Positions 6,261-6,461 of a stretch of 6,461 nt of DNA are shown in pieces. Positions within the stretch are counted from its first letter, which is position 1; every line of letters begins with the position of its first letter. The DNA is taken from contig CAMWGS010000115.1 of the NCBI GenBank assembly GCA_947173865.1, forward strand, positions 1-6,461. The letters are read 5' to 3'. The notes under the pieces are model-generated. The model worked only from the letters and a program-made list of their open reading frames with translations, did no database searches and was not told where the DNA came from. The translations under genes and the position numbers were made by a program. This stretch comes from an uncultured Ruminococcus sp. (GTDB lineage: Bacteria; Bacillota; Clostridia; Oscillospirales; Ruminococcaceae).

Positions 6261-6461
6261 TTATAAATTTTCTTTGTCATCAGCGTTCATGGTGCAGTGT
6301 TTATAATTTTTTGCTTCGTTGTTGCACCCGTTATAAGAGGCTATTGTAAAACCTTTTTTAACGGGTGCGAGAAGTATTCCCAGAACAACTCCCGCAAGAA
6401 ATCACACTCCCGACAAAAACTCGTTTTCAGAAGAATAATTTTCTTTTATTTTGTTTATAAG
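6261..6461 (-). pseudogene. C-terminal part of a small membrane protein (possibly YtxH-like) with an in-frame stop
   Basis: A minus-strand frame enters from the right edge and ends at TAA (6263-6261), 19 nt before tpiA, the same spacing seen between the other genes here. It reads a polar stretch (KENYSSENEFLSGV), a TGA at 6404-6402, then FLAGVVLGILLAPVKKG, a short glycine-rich membrane helix ending in a basic turn, followed by a polar tail with NGCNN and ending DDKENL. The G-x-x-x-G-x-LLAPxKKG pattern recalls small YtxH-like membrane proteins of Firmicutes; this is a family impression, not a firm assignment. No ATG, GTG or TTG follows the TGA before the helix, so the downstream part cannot be started afresh. 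A TGG, TGC, TGT or GGA to TGA change would explain it. tpiA itself stops with TGA and uses TGG for tryptophan, so reassigned TGA is unlikely. Confidence 0.45.
6324..6368. repeat. Perfect 10-bp inverted repeat with extended inner stem
   Basis: GCACCCGTTA at 6324-6333 and TAACGGGTGC at 6359-6368 are perfect inverted copies separated by 25 nt. Inside, AAGAGG (6335-6340) can also pair with CCTTTT (6352-6357), making a nearly continuous stem of about 16 bp. There is no run of T on either side, so it does not look like an intrinsic terminator. It lies about 80 nt ahead of the tpiA start and inside the damaged upstream ORF. It could be an RNA stem affecting tpiA or a protein-binding site; function unknown. 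Confidence 0.6.

Noticed and set aside
1..6461. CRISPR array, tRNA or rRNA genes
   Set aside because: I saw no regularly spaced direct repeats, no tRNA cloverleaf signature and no rRNA-like conserved stretch on either strand.

Overview
The window looks like chromosomal DNA from a low-to-moderate GC Firmicute, probably a gut-type Clostridia (Ruminococcus/Oscillospiraceae-like). This is an inference from codon use, good AGGAG-type ribosome binding sites, the tpiA-gpmI glycolytic order and protein style. All convincing genes are on the minus strand, so the window reads biologically from right to left.

Layout in direction of transcription: (1) 6461-6261, the tail of a small membrane-type ORF, interrupted by an in-frame TGA and carrying a perfect 10-bp inverted repeat; (2) 6241-5465, an intact tpiA (triosephosphate isomerase, 258 aa) followed by a hairpin; (3) 5397-4669, a three-helix membrane protein of unknown function that can be read only by crossing two frame breaks; (4) 4652-4219, a small putative lipoprotein whose signal peptide is out of frame by one base; (5) 4199-1, gpmI (cofactor-independent phosphoglycerate mutase), whose last residues lie beyond the left edge.

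The main event is inside gpmI. A complete 2712-nt group IIA intron (4007-1296), closely resembling the Lactococcus Ll.LtrB intron, sits in sense orientation exactly between codons 64 and 65, four residues after the catalytic serine. It has a GUGCG 5' end, a plausible EBS1 loop, a textbook 34-nt domain V, a domain VI with bulged branch-point A, an AC 3' end, and a 607-aa LtrA-type reverse transcriptase/maturase/HNH protein. Removing it restores the family motif GNSEVG|HTNIGAGR perfectly. Unspliced message would give a 67-residue dead fragment, so this glycolytic step appears to depend on splicing.

The housekeeping frames (tpiA, both gpmI exons) and the intron protein are clean. All three small genes in between or upstream carry lesions: one nonsense codon and three frame breaks, each at or next to a six-base homopolymer. 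They keep operon-like 16-19 nt spacing to the next gene, so they look like former members of this operon that are decaying. Recoding and homopolymer sequencing errors are alternatives.
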